This document shows positions 41,864 through 51,646 of a DNA stretch of 64,000 nucleotides, one piece after another. Positions within the stretch are counted from its first letter, which is position 1. Each line of letters starts with the position of its first letter. Below the pieces are notes generated by a model. That model made no database searches. It was given only the letters and a program-made list of their open reading frames with translations, and was not told the origin of the DNA. The position numbers and the translations under genes were made by a program. The stretch comes from Eremothecium cymbalariae DBVPG#7215 (taxonomy: Eukaryota; Ascomycota; Saccharomycetes; Saccharomycetales; Saccharomycetaceae): contig NC_016452.1 in assembly GCF_000235365.1 (NCBI RefSeq), forward strand, positions 248,001 through 312,000, read 5' to 3'.

Positions 41864-43336
41864 ATGACTGATGAACACTGGCTGAAAGTAAACGGATGTA
41901 TCGGTATGAGCGATATGAGTGATTATGTTACTTTAGAACAGTTGCCTTTAAATATAATATTTGGTATTCTCACATACTTAAGTCTTCAGGACTTACAGAA
42001 TGTTGCCCAGACCTGCAAGCTTTTGAGGGTTCTTTGTAATGAGAGCATTGCATATGGAAAGTATTCTAAGGATTCTAGCGTGAGGACATCACGAACTCGA
42101 CGGTTGATGCAAGACTTTCTGTCTATATGTGATGATAGGCGAAAGATAATTAGGACTCTGACAAATTATAATCTCACGATTACAGAGGCTTTGGGATACA
42201 TACAAACTCGGATGGATCTTGGCTCTTTCGACTTAGCCTACTCAGGATCCGACGGTGATGAGCAAACATATTGGAAGGCTAAACCGCACAACACAGATGC
42301 TTTTAAAAGCACGACTAGTCCTCCTGACGGTGCAGATATCGTGGAAGATTTGAGGTGTCCACATTCGGGTTTAGACGAATCAACACAACGGCAGGGTTTC
42401 GAATGTGATAGTGAACTCTCTGTTGAACCAGGCGATCAGGATGATGAGGTTCCTTATCTCGAACGATCTCCGATGCGTGTCTATACCCCGCAGCTTCCAC
42501 ATTCTGTCGTCCCAACAACATTTAGGAAAAGGGCAGCCAGTGACTATGACGGCTTGACCTATTTGAAAATACTTAAAGGTGCTTATACGATGGTTATTAC
42601 CTCTCCAATAAATACAAGAAGTTTACAAAGCAAGGATAATACTGATATAGATAGAACTCCAACAAGATCACGTATTCAACACCATCAGATAGATACAGTC
42701 TCTGGAAAAAATTATGTTACACCTAATTCTGGGTCTTCTAACCATCACAGGCTGTCGCCAGAAGCACTTTCATTCCATGTTTCACCCCATTCATCTCATG
42801 GTGATTCAGGAAGCTCGATTTTTTCTGACACACCAAGGCTGTCAGATGCTATGAATGCCCGTAGCTGGACAATGGGCTACGAGTTGGATCATGTTTTTGA
42901 TGGACACTCTGGAGACTCAGATTCCACTAACCCTACCGAGTATATTAAGCAATTGCAGAATTCGGTGAAGGTAAAGGACAAAGCAGTACTATTTGAAAAA
43001 TTATTAACTGAAAGTGCACAAAGAGCAAAAATTAAAAGAGTAAATGGCACATTATTTTTGGAATCCAAAAGGGATATCTCACGGTGCTATTTGGAAGAAT
43101 TGGAAAGGTGTAACTCAAATGCACCGTTGGTATCGCCAGACGACGCCATCTCGAATGCAAACGATGAGGTATGGGATAAAATAGCCCACACCGCAGTACA
43201 AGAGGGCTGGAATAAAATGAAGCGAGTCGAAAGAAAGTATTCAAATTCTGTCAACTCTCGTAGCACTCCTCAGAGAAGAACACAGCTCAAGGCTTTTGTA
43301 ACTAATGATAATAGAATTTGTTATGAAAGACTGTAG
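41864..43336 (+). CDS. MFB1: F-box protein, ancestor of Mfb1/Ucc1
   Basis: A 490-residue protein with an N-terminal F-box at about residues 24-65 (LEQLPLNIIFGILTYLSLQD onward). F-box proteins recruit substrates to the SCF ubiquitin ligase. The middle is low-complexity; a conserved-looking helical region near 355-415 (VKDKAVLFEKLLTESAQRAK, FLESKRDISRCYLEELER) and a basic tail follow. Gene order decides the name: in S. cerevisiae MFB1 (YDR219C) lies between GTB1 and SPR28, and UCC1 (YLR224W) lies near BUR2. Mfb1 acts at mitochondria; Ucc1 targets citrate synthase Cit2. Which of these functions applies here cannot be told. A nearby second ATG gives a start 14 codons later. Confidence 0.75.
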   Translation: MTDEHWLKVNGCIGMSDMSDYVTLEQLPLNIIFGILTYLSLQDLQNVAQTCKLLRVLCNESIAYGKYSKDSSVRTSRTRRLMQDFLSICDDRRKIIRTLTNYNLTITEALGYIQTRMDLGSFDLAYSGSDGDEQTYWKAKPHNTDAFKSTTSPPDGADIVEDLRCPHSGLDESTQRQGFECDSELSVEPGDQDDEVPYLERSPMRVYTPQLPHSVVPTTFRKRAASDYDGLTYLKILKGAYTMVITSPINTRSLQSKDNTDIDRTPTRSRIQHHQIDTVSGKNYVTPNSGSSNHHRLSPEALSFHVSPHSSHGDSGSSIFSDTPRLSDAMNARSWTMGYELDHVFDGHSGDSDSTNPTEYIKQLQNSVKVKDKAVLFEKLLTESAQRAKIKRVNGTLFLESKRDISRCYLEELERCNSNAPLVSPDDAISNANDEVWDKIAHTAVQEGWNKMKRVERKYSNSVNSRSTPQRRTQLKAFVTNDNRICYERL

Positions 43337-43642
43337 ACAGCTAATTATAATTACAAACCATATGAGGAGACCTTGTAAACTTAAAACTCCATTATTTATG
43401 GTATACAAGCTTGATCCGCCATTTACCGGTTTCTTTAACAAGGGATATTCTGTAATATAAGTGATAATAATATTTACGTACCGTTTAATTCGTTATATTC
43501 AAATTGTATTACCCGGGCTTCATGAAATTTCTCCTTTCGCATTCTGAAATTACTAAAAGCGAGCAGCTTTAAATTTACAAGAACCGTACCTCATCTTCGA
43601 GGTAATAGTCAGCCATATTGGTACTGTTTTGTATATATCCTT

Positions 43643-44857
43643 ATGTCTGAAAGTTCTGCCAATCAGCCAGTTGCGGAACAGAAGCTTCCCGGACAAGACA
43701 CTGTTTCTGAGGTTGATTCTGCAAAGGCTTCTATCGCCGTTGTTGTAGCAGAATCGGGATTTAATACAAGAAAACTATGGCCAGACATGGTGAAAATACC
43801 TTCTAACCGATGGGTTTATTCCTGCAAAGAGATAGTGGATAGATTAGGAAGTGATCCGAAGGCTTCGCAGACTACCAAGAAGAAGATGGAGAAATGTTTG
43901 ATGTATTTTTACATGATCAAGAAGAATTTGCGATTATTTGACCATACATATACGGCAGCCTGTATTCTATTCTTCAGATATTGGTACGTTTATGACCTAC
44001 CTCAATCGTTACCGGATTGTATTCATTTGGCGCAAGCTATTCTGGCTACTGCTTGTAAAGTGATGGAAAATAATCGGCCAGTTGATATGTATGTAAAGGC
44101 TACATGTGAATTCATGATGAAAGATGTAGTCCAGCCACAGCGGGGTAGACAAAATATGGATAAATTGAAGTGGGATGTTAGGGACAAGCTGGTAAACTAT
44201 GAAAAACAGCTACTTTGTCAGTTTGGTTTCGACCTAGACATCCAGAACCCGAAGGAGCTCATTGAAGAGATATTCAGCGGTTTCTACAGGTTTAACAGAG
44301 ATTATAAAATGGATTCTGAGTTCAAGAAAACATTCCCGAAGATTCTTGCGGAAGCTCGGACTTTTATTATACAGGCTGGAACCCAGCCTGTTTCATTACT
44401 ATGTGATGGTTACACATTTACTGCCTTGGCTATCCTTTTTGCCGGTCTGCAGCACAAACGAAGCACAGATCCTGACTTTAAATTTCCCAAGGGTTTCTTT
44501 CAGGAACGATTTCCAATATGTATCAAGAGCTCGATGATTGTTGATTTATTCACAGATTACAGGATATTAGAGGATAATTTCTTTGATTTGAAGAGCAACA
44601 AAGGTGACAAATTGGAGGTTACGGCCGAAGAAATAGACAGTTTAATAGACGAAATTGTACTGGATGATGATCAAGAAGTGTTAGATCCGTATAATTATGA
44701 ACTTATTAGAAACGGTGAGTGCATGAGCGAATTTTTAGAACACACTGAAACTAAGCTCAACGAACTACAAGAGAAAACCATTAATGAAAGTCTAAAAAAG
44801 AGGCCAGGAGGTGACGATAATTCGTTAAAGGAGGATTCGAAAAGGGTTAAAATGTGA
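43643..44857 (+). CDS. BUR2: Cyclin of the Bur1 (Cdk9-type) kinase
   Basis: A 404-residue cyclin (S. cerevisiae Bur2 is 395). Bur1-Bur2 phosphorylates the RNA polymerase II tail, its linker and Spt5 to support elongation and histone modification. Two cyclin folds: residues ~60-180 with [29 protein letters not shown] and [20 protein letters not shown], and a second starting near [20 protein letters not shown]. The acidic C-terminal tail ends in a basic KRVKM. It is followed by SPR28 on the same strand; in S. cerevisiae the two are on different chromosomes, as expected before duplication. Confidence 0.93.
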   Translation: MSESSANQPVAEQKLPGQDTVSEVDSAKASIAVVVAESGFNTRKLWPDMVKIPSNRWVYSCKEIVDRLGSDPKASQTTKKKMEKCLMYFYMIKKNLRLFDHTYTAACILFFRYWYVYDLPQSLPDCIHLAQAILATACKVMENNRPVDMYVKATCEFMMKDVVQPQRGRQNMDKLKWDVRDKLVNYEKQLLCQFGFDLDIQNPKELIEEIFSGFYRFNRDYKMDSEFKKTFPKILAEARTFIIQAGTQPVSLLCDGYTFTALAILFAGLQHKRSTDPDFKFPKGFFQERFPICIKSSMIVDLFTDYRILEDNFFDLKSNKGDKLEVTAEEIDSLIDEIVLDDDQEVLDPYNYELIRNGECMSEFLEHTETKLNELQEKTINESLKKRPGGDDNSLKEDSKRVKM

Positions 44858-45119
44858 TATAGATATTTCTGAGTCATTTTAATATGTAGTTTTTTCCATG
44901 TTGTCCCTTTATCGTCGGACCGCTTTGTGTCGTTCTGCGGTCAGCGTCGCTGTATTTGACATTAAACGGTTGGAAACTATCATGCGCCAACTTAGACACA
45001 AAACCTGTTATATATGATGGGAAAGCAGAGATAAAGTATTCTCTATCACGGAAGTATTTCTCGTTTTAACACTTTTTATAGTTGTATCCAAAGTATCACC
45101 AAAAAGCAGACCAACCGAT

Positions 45120-46553
45120 ATGACTTCACAAGAACTTAGACACAATTTCCAGGTTTTAAACGCTGAAGAAATTCGTAGGCGTAAGAATGCCAAGAGGGGC
45201 ATTCAATTCTGTATCATGGTTATTGGTGAGACGGGTAGTGGTAAGACAACCTTTTTAAACAATTTGTGCAACAGGCAAATTTTTGTTGAGGATGAGCCTA
45301 TAGATCCAAGTAAAGCGCACATGAATCCAGGCTTGGAAATCTTTACCCATCAAGTACAGCTTCATGAAGAAAACTCCACTCCAATAAGTTTGGATATCAT
45401 TTTGGCACCAGGGTTAGGTGATAATATTGATAATTCTAGAATCCCATCTCAAGTTGTGAAGTATTTGGAAACCCAATTTGATGCTGTCTTAAACGAGGAA
45501 ATTAGAATTAAAAGAAACACTCGGATTACTGACACTAGGCCACATGCATGTTTATACTTTATCAGAGCTACTTCTAGAGGTCTAAGAGAATTTGACACAC
45601 AGCTAATGAAGGAACTATGTACTAAGGTTAACATTATACCTATTATTAGCAAAGCTGACTTATTCACTGAACAAGAATTGATTTTGAATAAAAAGCTAAT
45701 TATGAGGGACATTAAAGCAAATAACATCAAGATCTATGACTTTGCAAACGATAAGTTGGAAGATACTTTAGTTCCCATCGATGATGCGGCCAACAGTCCT
45801 GACGTTAGTTATGATAGTCAGGATAGGGGTTCTGATTCCTATGGGAGAGCTGGATTCGAAGAAGGGCATTATACAAGCGAAGTGAATACAACCACAAGAA
45901 TTCAAGATATGCTTCCATTTGCCATTGTTAGCAGCAACAAGAAAAAGCAATATCCAAATGGTGAAGTATATCATGTTAGAGAGTACCCATGGGGAGATGT
46001 AAGAATTGAAGATCGTTTGCACTCTGACTTTATCTATTTAAAAAGTATTTTGTTGGGCTCTCACTTACAGGACTTTAAAGACACTACTCATGACGTTTTA
46101 TATGAACATTACAGAACCGAAAAGTTGATGTCTAGGAATGATCAGACCGTTTCGTCCGATACAGCCGCTGCGGAATCCACCGTAATGACTTTCACGTTGG
46201 GTGGAGAAGATAATTGCGGTAATAACAGTGGTATGAGTGGTATGAATGGTATGAGTCTTGGTCACAACGGGGGTTACAACATGAATCCTAAGAAGAATCA
46301 TGATGAAGATGACCATGAAAATATTAATTTCAGCAATCCTCTCAGTAACATGAATCATGATGACCACAACAACCATAGCAACCACAGCAACCACAACAAT
46401 CACAATAGTAGACCTCAATCAAGCGCCTTCACAAATGACTATGCAGATGGTCTAGAAGAATTCCATATGCAAAACCAAATTCAGAAAGCTAGGTCGAAAG
46501 GCTACAGTACCGACCAGGACTATATGCCTCAAGAAAAGGGACTTGCTATTTGA
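45120..46553 (+). CDS. SPR28: Sporulation septin Spr28
   Basis: A 477-residue septin (S. cerevisiae Spr28 is 423), the septin expressed in meiosis at the prospore membrane. The P-loop GETGSGKT is near residues 38-45. The switch-II motif is IILAPGLGD: the aspartate of the usual DTPG is replaced, suggesting weak or no GTP hydrolysis. G4 is SKAD near 178. The septin unique element region (IEDRLHSDFIYLKSILLGSH) is present near 300. Unlike most septins there is no C-terminal coiled coil; instead a Met/Gly/Asn stretch and a His/Asn-rich tract occur near 365-440. Confidence 0.92.
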   Translation: MTSQELRHNFQVLNAEEIRRRKNAKRGIQFCIMVIGETGSGKTTFLNNLCNRQIFVEDEPIDPSKAHMNPGLEIFTHQVQLHEENSTPISLDIILAPGLGDNIDNSRIPSQVVKYLETQFDAVLNEEIRIKRNTRITDTRPHACLYFIRATSRGLREFDTQLMKELCTKVNIIPIISKADLFTEQELILNKKLIMRDIKANNIKIYDFANDKLEDTLVPIDDAANSPDVSYDSQDRGSDSYGRAGFEEGHYTSEVNTTTRIQDMLPFAIVSSNKKKQYPNGEVYHVREYPWGDVRIEDRLHSDFIYLKSILLGSHLQDFKDTTHDVLYEHYRTEKLMSRNDQTVSSDTAAAESTVMTFTLGGEDNCGNNSGMSGMNGMSLGHNGGYNMNPKKNHDEDDHENINFSNPLSNMNHDDHNNHSNHSNHNNHNSRPQSSAFTNDYADGLEEFHMQNQIQKARSKGYSTDQDYMPQEKGLAI

Positions 46554-46632
46554 ATGAACAGAGGTGCAAACATTAATTGTTATTAGTGTAGTGTATAACT
46601 ATATCGATTTAATTTGCATTAATATCTAACAT

Positions 46633-47946
46633 TCATAGTGCATTTAGTAAGTGAGCTAGATTTTCCGGTAGGCGGCCTTTATGCTCTTTGTAGCACTGCT
46701 CCCAGAACTTTATTAATTGTAGGCTCTCTTGGTGTACAGAGTCATCAATTTCAAATTCAGAATTACTTGTTTTATGCACAGCTTTCAGCTTAAGAGAGGA
46801 AATAAATAAACTGTAGCAATGAGTTTCCTGTTTCTGAGGTTCATTCTTGGTGGCTTTGTCCACTAAAACTATTTCATTAGTCGATTTTACTAGTACCATG
46901 GGACAAGAGGAATTTTTATTATTTGACTTTTCCCAAAGCATAATAATTTGTTTAATTAGAGTAATGCTATGTCTGGTTATGGCTGAATTAGCATATTTTA
47001 TTCCTTTTAAATTAGTTTCGCCAGTTTTCGTTGCATGAACGGTGATATGACGCAAAGCCTCATAAAAGAAGTAAAGATGAGATATGTTAACTCCGCCATA
47101 TAATAGCATTCCTGTCAAAATCTTTTGCAACGCTACGATCATGGTAATTTCATCACCTTGAAGGGACAAAGTTGCTGCTAAAATATACTTTCTTACCATT
47201 GAATTTAAATGTTGTCTCTGTGGCCTAATCGCACAATCAGGTAGATTTGGAGCATATTGGAACGGAGTAACGGTGCCAGTCAAAATTGCCATGGTTTCAT
47301 AGGTTTCTCCAAAATTAAAAAATAGTTGACTGATCATATGTTGTTCGTTGAATGATCTATATATCATATCGTAAGAAAAAGTGCACTCTAATATGTTTGT
47401 AAGAAGTCCTTCTATAAGGTCCAACCTGCTATTTCTCACCCTAACCATATTAGTTTTCTGTTTCTTGTGCGCTTGAGGATCAAGTAGTAGTGATTTCAAT
47501 GCATAAAGCGAAAGTGATCGCTCATAGTGTAACGAACCTATAATGTGAGAGTTGATGAGCTGGGAGTACTTTCTCAGTTCATGAATAAATTGTAATATCC
47601 ATCGAAATCCATGAAACGCAAGGTTATAATTGCCATCACAGAAATCAAGGTAGATCAATATACTCTTAATCATCACAATGTAATTCACCTCATATTCAGA
47701 TGAACATAGCCTTTTTACCAAGTACTTCGGTTCAAAGTCTATATCGGGAATATACACCAAGGTTTCATTAATCCTTCTAGATAGCTCAGTTCTATCAATC
47801 TTTTGAACCCTTGGTAGACACATTACTAGCTGAAACCATGTGAACCAAGGATCCTCGCATTCAATTCCTTCCTTCCAACTAAACCCCCATTCTTGTACCA
47901 AAGTTGCATACTCGTTCGCTTCAAATGTGTGAACATCAGCTACCAA
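46633..47946 (-). CDS. ADY4: Ady4-like meiotic spindle-pole outer-plaque protein; start uncertain
   Basis: A 437-residue frame on the minus strand, rich in helices and Leu/Ile (S. cerevisiae Ady4 is about 493). Ady4 works with Mpc54 and Spo21 at the meiosis-II spindle pole outer plaque to start the prospore membrane. The identification relies mostly on gene order (YLR227C lies beside BUR2 and ECM22). The start is a puzzle. The frame opens from a TAA at about 47976 with only a TTG (47946) before the first internal ATG near residue 42. A short exon beginning at ATG 48062, joined through a 98-base intron (48037-47940), would give an ATG start; see the findings. It converges on SPR28 (79-base spacer), a pairing of two sporulation genes. 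Confidence 0.65.
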   Translation of the reverse strand: MVADVHTFEANEYATLVQEWGFSWKEGIECEDPWFTWFQLVMCLPRVQKIDRTELSRRINETLVYIPDIDFEPKYLVKRLCSSEYEVNYIVMIKSILIYLDFCDGNYNLAFHGFRWILQFIHELRKYSQLINSHIIGSLHYERSLSLYALKSLLLDPQAHKKQKTNMVRVRNSRLDLIEGLLTNILECTFSYDMIYRSFNEQHMISQLFFNFGETYETMAILTGTVTPFQYAPNLPDCAIRPQRQHLNSMVRKYILAATLSLQGDEITMIVALQKILTGMLLYGGVNISHLYFFYEALRHITVHATKTGETNLKGIKYANSAITRHSITLIKQIIMLWEKSNNKNSSCPMVLVKSTNEIVLVDKATKNEPQKQETHCYSLFISSLKLKAVHKTSNSEFEIDDSVHQESLQLIKFWEQCYKEHKGRLPENLAHLLNAL

Positions 47947-48239
47947 TGATGGACCTTCACCGAAATAGTTAGCTTATATTACTTCTAAAACAAAATTTAT
48001 TGTTGAGGGTATCCTTGAGATCTTGCTGATTACCTACTAACCATGGGTTGATCTTGCACCATCACACGACTCTATGGCTTTCTTTTACTGCTTCTTCTAA
48101 CTAGCATTAAAAAGTGGTGATAGTGGTGATAGTGATTTTCGTTGAATCTTTGTGAACACAAAATGCTTAAAATAGGTGAACACCCACTAGCTAACGAACA
48201 AAAAGGTGATCAAGGTCGAATAGGCATAGATATAAAGTA

Positions 48240-50996
48240 ATGGATAGGGGCAGAACTCCAATAAAGTCGAATGATGATACCTATGATAATTTCGCGGAAT
48301 TAAATACAGCTGATTCTGGCACACGAGCCTTGACTCTTCAAATTAATTGTAATACAAGGACTCCAGATCTTGATGGTGTCGCACGGATACTGAGAAGGAA
48401 TAGAGGAACACCTGACAGTGAATCAGGAAATAATATAATAGGAAACCTGTTTAATATATCGATTGAGGACACACCTGTTTCGCAAAGGGAGTCTATTGTC
48501 AATGGGACCCCGTTCGTTAATTCTAGTTCGTCTCCAACAAAGAGAAAAACCACCATAGAGGGTCCAAATACGACTGATAATAAGGTTTTAATGCCTGCTT
48601 CGAGTGTCTGTAGCATGTATAAGGAGGAGCTTTGCACAAGTTTAGAAGTCACGGTTCCTGATGATAAGGCAACAACCACTTTGCAAGATGAATCAGCAAA
48701 CGAGATTGAGAGACGAAGTCTAAAGCGATCGATAAACTCCCTCAGATTCGATAGTCAGAATGGGACGCAGTTATTTAATTCTCCTACAAATGGAAAGATT
48801 GGCCACAAACTAGTACTATCCCCCAATCCTATGACTAGATCTGTGAATGCAAGTGGGATAATCGCATCGGAAAATATTACTAATACTGTACCGACGCAGA
48901 TAATTGAATCTCCTGTTCATGAACAAGTTGAAATGATGTCAAGGAGTAATTTTGTGCATGTTGAGATGTTTAATGGATCTGGATCTTATAATAAAGAAAA
49001 TATTAACCACTCTGAGGAATCTACTAACAAAGTGCTCCTAAAGTTCTCCACAAAACTTGGACCATCTACCAATGTATCTCCAACAAGGTTAAAATACTCT
49101 CAATCACCTGCGTTGCCATATGAAGGATCATTATTAGGGTTACGCTCAGCTTATAATGCTGATCTCTATAATACAGCAGAGTCAACACAAACTACTAAGC
49201 ACAGTGTGGTCTACAGTGAACCAAATACCAGTCAGGAGTTATCAGAGGTGATGGAAAGTAGCGCATGTAATGAAGAACAAGATGATCTTACTACATCTGA
49301 AGAGAAAACTGGCGCTCATGATGAAAAAAATTTGATGATAGCTTCGAACCATCTGCTTGGGCCTTTTAGAAATAGAAGAAAGTTAACAATTGAGGACGAC
49401 GAAAACGATGTTGCCGCAAAGGATAACAAATTAACTAAATTACCTGTTGCTGTTTCAAAGGGCAAGGGTTCGCAGGATCCAAACAATTCCATAATATTAA
49501 AACAGCATAACAGGGATACTCTATTAACCAAAGATAATGAGTTTCTAACAAAAAATGATATCAAGTATGAAAGTTCTGTTTGGTGTTATTCCGCAAACTT
49601 TGAATACTATCCAGCTAAAATATTGGAATCGCATATCAATAGAGCTGTTTCGCTGGTATTATTCAAAGATGGTAAGTATGAAGTTAAAAACGAGGACATT
49701 CACTATTTAGATTTAAGAGTGGGTGAAAAAGTGCAATGGGATCACAAGGTATACCTAGTTGAATCGCTGGAGAAAAGAAGTGAATATCCAATTACCTGTA
49801 TTAGGGGTTATGACACAGTTTACCTGCGGCCTTTAGTTAGGAATGGTCGTTCAGCAAAGCAAGCAATTATTAGGCCACTGATGGAAATTCAATTATCGTT
49901 GGAGCAATGGGCAAGAAGACCTAAAATTATATTAGAAAGTGGGTCAAAAAGTCCTTCTAAAGCTTTTGAAGACTTGCAACAACCTATTAGACGACGCAAA
50001 GGTACCACAGTGAAAAAGAGTATAACGCGTACAGATATTGTTTCATCACCACTTGTGACAGACTTGACTAAGGATGTTGGAAATATTATGGCCACTAAGA
50101 ATCAAAAGAAGGTGGGCCTTTTAAAAACTGTGCCGAGTCCGTCTAATTTATCAGTAGATGGGACTAATAAAATATTTTCAAAGTGCCTATTTGTGATTAC
50201 TGGTCTTGAAACTAAACATATAGATTATTTGACAGCATTGATCAATTCTAATCAAGGAACCGTAATCTCACGATTTTCAGATTATCTAAAATATGAAAAT
50301 GGTAAATTAAAATGGATCAAAGATGAATTTCAGGAATTCAAATTTGCTTGTCTTATAGCTGAGAATCATATAAGAACCCCACGTTATTTGGAATCTTTGG
50401 CACTCGGTTGGCCTACCTTACATTGGAAATTTGTGTCAAATTGTATTAAGTTGGGTGGTGTTATTTTAGATGCATCAATTTTCCCATATTTATTACCGTC
50501 TGGGGAAAGTCATCGTCTTTCTTTAAATGCTACTAAGAAAAGAGGGATCATAAAGTCTGCCAATATTTCACGGTTTTTTATGAATTTATGTAAGGGTGCA
50601 GACTTAAAGGATCAATTGGATACTTGTAATGTTAGAAAACTAATTGGACTTGATGTTATCATTTTAGGAAGTTCTGACACTGATAGGTTTGTGGAATTTG
50701 TCTTTTCTTGTTTTGGAGTACGCACTTGTGAAAAAGTCGATTCGAAGAATGAGATATTCACAAGGTTAAAAACCTTTTACAAAGACAAGAACAAACTGTA
50801 TGATGGTAATAACGGAACACAATTATTAATTTACGTGAATTATACTGACGTTCATAAGAGTGAGTATATAAAGTCTGAACTTATTGAGTCGATAAACAAA
50901 AATAGAATAGATAATTCAGGGTTCCACCGGATACATGTCGAAATACGGGAATGGTTGATCCAAACCATAATCAATGAAGATTGTGGCTGGAACTAG
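48240..50996 (+). CDS. RAD9: DNA-damage checkpoint adaptor Rad9
   Basis: A 918-residue protein, shorter than S. cerevisiae Rad9 (1,309). Rad9 binds methylated H3K79 and phospho-H2A, is phosphorylated by Mec1, and activates Rad53 and Chk1. The N-terminal half is disordered, with SP/TP sites and SQ/TQ motifs (AESTQTTKH, NTSQELSE). A Tudor domain covers about residues 442-533 (SSVWCYSANFEYYPAKILES onward). Tandem BRCT repeats occupy ~647-918 (KCLFVITGLETKHIDYLTAL and the WPTLHWKFVSNCIKLG region). Its partner mark, the H2A SQEL motif, is encoded 20 kb away in the same window. The ATG at 48240 is the first in the frame. Confidence 0.94.
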   Translation: MDRGRTPIKSNDDTYDNFAELNTADSGTRALTLQINCNTRTPDLDGVARILRRNRGTPDSESGNNIIGNLFNISIEDTPVSQRESIVNGTPFVNSSSSPTKRKTTIEGPNTTDNKVLMPASSVCSMYKEELCTSLEVTVPDDKATTTLQDESANEIERRSLKRSINSLRFDSQNGTQLFNSPTNGKIGHKLVLSPNPMTRSVNASGIIASENITNTVPTQIIESPVHEQVEMMSRSNFVHVEMFNGSGSYNKENINHSEESTNKVLLKFSTKLGPSTNVSPTRLKYSQSPALPYEGSLLGLRSAYNADLYNTAESTQTTKHSVVYSEPNTSQELSEVMESSACNEEQDDLTTSEEKTGAHDEKNLMIASNHLLGPFRNRRKLTIEDDENDVAAKDNKLTKLPVAVSKGKGSQDPNNSIILKQHNRDTLLTKDNEFLTKNDIKYESSVWCYSANFEYYPAKILESHINRAVSLVLFKDGKYEVKNEDIHYLDLRVGEKVQWDHKVYLVESLEKRSEYPITCIRGYDTVYLRPLVRNGRSAKQAIIRPLMEIQLSLEQWARRPKIILESGSKSPSKAFEDLQQPIRRRKGTTVKKSITRTDIVSSPLVTDLTKDVGNIMATKNQKKVGLLKTVPSPSNLSVDGTNKIFSKCLFVITGLETKHIDYLTALINSNQGTVISRFSDYLKYENGKLKWIKDEFQEFKFACLIAENHIRTPRYLESLALGWPTLHWKFVSNCIKLGGVILDASIFPYLLPSGESHRLSLNATKKRGIIKSANISRFFMNLCKGADLKDQLDTCNVRKLIGLDVIILGSSDTDRFVEFVFSCFGVRTCEKVDSKNEIFTRLKTFYKDKNKLYDGNNGTQLLIYVNYTDVHKSEYIKSELIESINKNRIDNSGFHRIHVEIREWLIQTIINEDCGWN

Positions 50997-51646
50997 CTGT
51001 AGAATGAACCACTTTTTTTTGTAAAATCATAATTTTCGTAAATATATACCATATATATTTATATGTATTCATTCGTAAATATATGTATTCATTCGTAAAT
51101 ATGGTCTCAACAAAAATATCAAAAAACAAGGTCGACAAGGACAGGGGAATGAATGGGTTGCTACCCAAACCTTGATGTGTATGGTATAGGTATATTATAA
51201 TACAGTCTTTATCGGATTCTATTATCTTCTTTTTGGATGTGGAAGCGGAACAAAAAAGATCACCGGTTGGTTAGGTTACCATAGACAACTCCCGACACTT
51301 TATTAATTGTTTATATTCCTCTCACCAGTCCGCCAGTCAGTCACTTTGGCTAAAAATATGATATTAAATAATAATGATAATTATGATAATAAGATAATAA
51401 TAGGAATAATAACAATAATATAATAATAAGTGTTCAATAATGAAGTGGGGAAGATGGAAGAGAAAAGGGACGGGAGTTAACTTGAAGGCGCCAGCTCCCT
51501 CAGTGTAAAAGAAAGTCTTTCTATTGTTGTTGTTCCTCCCTGCGGATCCCATAAAACTTTTTGGTTTTATTTTATTAGATTTTGTTTCTTTTGGTTATTC
51601 CACATATTACTTTTAAATATTGGTGTTGCTGCTTTCCTCATGTTTG
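50997..51646. other. Convergent 3' region of RAD9 and ADR1
   Basis: A 650-base AT-rich spacer. It includes a perfect 20-base direct repeat (listed separately) and a decayed AAT/ATA trinucleotide tract at about 51360-51430. Confidence 0.6.
51061..51100. repeat. Perfect tandem duplication, 20-base unit
   Basis: atatgtattcattcgtaaat occurs twice head to tail with no difference, 65 bases downstream of the RAD9 stop. Identical copies point to a recent slippage duplication. Confidence 0.9.

Noticed and set aside
48035..48041. Perfect TACTAAC on the plus strand upstream of RAD9
   Set aside because: No convincing 5' splice site upstream, and RAD9 has a good uninterrupted ATG-started frame; probably coincidental.
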